A DNA stretch of 64,000 nt, from assembly GCF_014493765.1 (NCBI RefSeq), contig NZ_JACTVJ010000006.1:682001-746000 (forward strand), written 5' to 3'. The notes under the pieces are model-generated. The model made no database searches. It was not told the origin of the DNA and saw nothing but the letters and a program-made list of their open reading frames with translations. Source of the DNA: Streptomyces polyasparticus. Lineage in GTDB: Bacteria; Actinomycetota; Actinomycetes; Streptomycetales; Streptomycetaceae. Below are positions 62,974 through 64,000 of the stretch, one piece after another (position 1 is the stretch's first letter; each line of letters starts with the position of its first letter). The translations under genes were made by a program, and so were the position numbers.

Positions 62974-63497
62974 GAGTCATGGTCGCGGGCGTGGGCAACG
63001 TGTTCCTGCGGGACGACGGTTTCGGCGTGGAAGTCGTACGGCGCCTCGCCTCGGTCCCGTTGCCCGAGGGAACGCGGGTGGCCGACTTCGGTATTCGCGG
63101 GGTGCACCTCGCGCACGAGCTGATGAACGGCTACGAGGGCCTGGTCCTCGTCGACGCGTTGCCGAGCGGCCACCCCCCGGGCACGGTCTGCCTCCTGGAT
63201 CCGGAACTTCCCGGCCCAGAGGAGCGGATGCCGGGCCTGGGACCGCCGGTGGACGCGCACGACATGGGGCCCGAGGCGGTCCTGTGCCTGATACGACAGC
63301 TCGGCGTACGGGTGCCGTGGATGCGCGTGGTGGGTTGTGAACCCGCCGACCTCGGCGAGGGAATGGGGCTCAGCCCCGCCGTGGACGGGGCGGTCGACGA
63401 GGCCGTGCGCCTTGTGAGGAATCTGCTCGGAGAGGCCTCGGTGCGCGCCGAGGACTGCGATCCCGAAGAGGAGAAGGAGGCGAAGGGCCGTGCATGA
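62970..63497 (+). CDS. Hydrogenase maturation protease (HyaD/HybD type)
   Basis: A 175-residue endopeptidase that cuts the C-terminal extension of the large subunit once nickel is bound. The opening VMVAGVGNVFLRDDGFGVEV matches HybD, where the nickel ligands are Glu16, Asp62 and His93; here they are Asp16, Asp62 and His97 (DAHDM). The extra acidic C-terminal tail of about 30 residues is not seen in HybD. GTG start; it overlaps hypA by 8 bp. Confidence 0.85.
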   Translation: MRVMVAGVGNVFLRDDGFGVEVVRRLASVPLPEGTRVADFGIRGVHLAHELMNGYEGLVLVDALPSGHPPGTVCLLDPELPGPEERMPGLGPPVDAHDMGPEAVLCLIRQLGVRVPWMRVVGCEPADLGEGMGLSPAVDGAVDEAVRLVRNLLGEASVRAEDCDPEEEKEAKGRA

Positions 63498-63756
63498 GAC
63501 CGGACTGTGCGAGGCAATTCTCGACGCTGTGGAGCGCCGGGCGAAAGGACGCCGGGTCACCGGGGTGAAGGTGCGGATCGGCACCCTGCACGCGGTGTCG
63601 GCGCCTGCCCTGGCCCAGTCGTTCGAGCTGGTGTCGGCCGGCAGCGTCGCCGACGGCGCTGTGATCGACCTGGTCCCGGTGGACGGTGACACGTTCGTCC
63701 TGGAATCGATCCGGCTCGCGGAGGGGACGGGCGATGTGCCTCGGCATCCCGGGTGA
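63490..63756 (+). CDS. hypA: HypA-like nickel chaperone lacking the zinc domain
   Basis: An 88-residue protein with the HypA start M-H-E-T-G-L-C and the nickel-binding His2, followed by VKVRIGTLHAVSAPALAQSF and ELVSAGSVADGAVIDLVPVD as in HypA. Normal HypA has about 115 residues with two C-x2-C motifs forming a zinc site; both are absent here and the protein ends with FVLESIRLAEGTGDVPRHPG. So it has the nickel domain only. GTG start. It overlaps the next hypC by 23 bp. Confidence 0.75.
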   Translation: MHETGLCEAILDAVERRAKGRRVTGVKVRIGTLHAVSAPALAQSFELVSAGSVADGAVIDLVPVDGDTFVLESIRLAEGTGDVPRHPG

Positions 63757-64000
63757 GGTGATCGAAATCGTCGGTGGACAGCCGGACTTGGCGCTGGTCG
63801 AGGTCAGCGGAGTGCGCCGCGCCGTGAACATCGCGCTCTTGGAGGACGACGGAATAGCACCCGGCGACTGGATCCTCATCCACGTCGGGTTCGCACTGTC
63901 CAAGATCGACGAGGAAGAGGCCCGCGCGGCCATGGAGTTCCTCGAAGGTCTCGGACAGGCCTACGAGGACGAGATCACCGCACTGCGGGATTCGGGAGAC
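63734..64000 (+). CDS. hypC: HypC hydrogenase maturation chaperone, cut by the window end
   Basis: Eighty-nine codons with no stop before the edge. It opens with the canonical MCLGIPGEVIEIVGGQPDLA including the essential Cys2, then VRRAVNIALLEDDGIAPGDW and ILIHVGFALSKIDEEEARAA. The tail is nearly complete for HypC (usual length 80 to 95). It overlaps hypA and marks the maturation part of the operon; hypD, hypE, hypF or hypB would be expected beyond the window. Confidence 0.95.
   Translation, partial: MCLGIPGEVIEIVGGQPDLALVEVSGVRRAVNIALLEDDGIAPGDWILIHVGFALSKIDEEEARAAMEFLEGLGQAYEDEITALRDSGD

Overview
This is chromosomal DNA of a high-GC actinomycete, most likely Streptomyces or a close relative. 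The GC content is very high, codon third positions are mostly G or C, GTG starts are common, and the gene content (universal stress proteins, PspAB, DUF1876, DUF2180, stealth protein, group 1h hydrogenase) is typical of Streptomyces. No rRNA, tRNA, CRISPR array or complete insertion sequence was recognised.

Layout. (1) 1-5.1 kb: the start of an ABC exporter, decayed genes (pirin, STAS, small membrane protein), then a compact three-gene unit of DUF1876, an EACC1-like adaptor and a caspase-TM-WD40 protein, followed by a remnant of a DevS-like GAF kinase. (2) 5.1-16.6 kb: stress and dormancy genes (DUF4389, three-gene membrane operon, universal stress proteins, flavodoxin, stealth sugar-phosphate transferase, HtpX-PspAB, OsmC), mixed with decayed copies of a flavodoxin and an Acg-type nitroreductase. 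(3) 16.6-23.3 kb: a GNAT/acyl-CoA synthetase fusion and an ABC-2 exporter operon. (4) 23.6-35.5 kb: one long minus-strand operon holding a complete V/A-type rotary ATPase, a P-type ATPase resembling Na,K-ATPases and two TrkA proteins. (5) 35.7-45.6 kb: CBS/BON protein, site-2 protease, universal stress proteins, a PMR1-like P-type ATPase, a CBS protein, an intact Acg-type nitroreductase and a second DUF1876. (6) 45.6-49.2 kb: a stretch of broken genes (site-2 protease, ABC ATPase, PspAB tail, CBS scrap, methyltransferase, SHOCT) with small intact DUF2180, DUF302 and DUF2933 genes. (7) 49.4-53.4 kb: slipin, a copper P-type ATPase with added cupredoxin and YHS domains, and CsoR. (8) 54.1-64.0 kb: a SpoIIE-type phosphatase heading the operon of a group 1h [NiFe]-hydrogenase (hhyS, hhyL) with maturation genes, running off the window end.

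How it fits together. Regions 2 to 7 look like a dormancy / low-oxygen island comparable to the DevR (DosR) regulon of mycobacteria and the OsdR regulon of Streptomyces. The main support is a recurrent palindrome, GGGNC-N4-GNCCC, often as pairs 20-23 bp apart, in the intergenic regions upstream of many of these genes. The products would adjust ion gradients (rotary ATPase, P-type ATPases, TrkA), redox (flavodoxin, nitroreductase, OsmC), copper and membrane quality (CopA, CsoR, HtpX, PspAB, slipin), and the adjacent hydrogenase would scavenge atmospheric hydrogen during persistence. Many families occur twice, one copy intact and one broken, which suggests an old duplication or repeated acquisition followed by decay.
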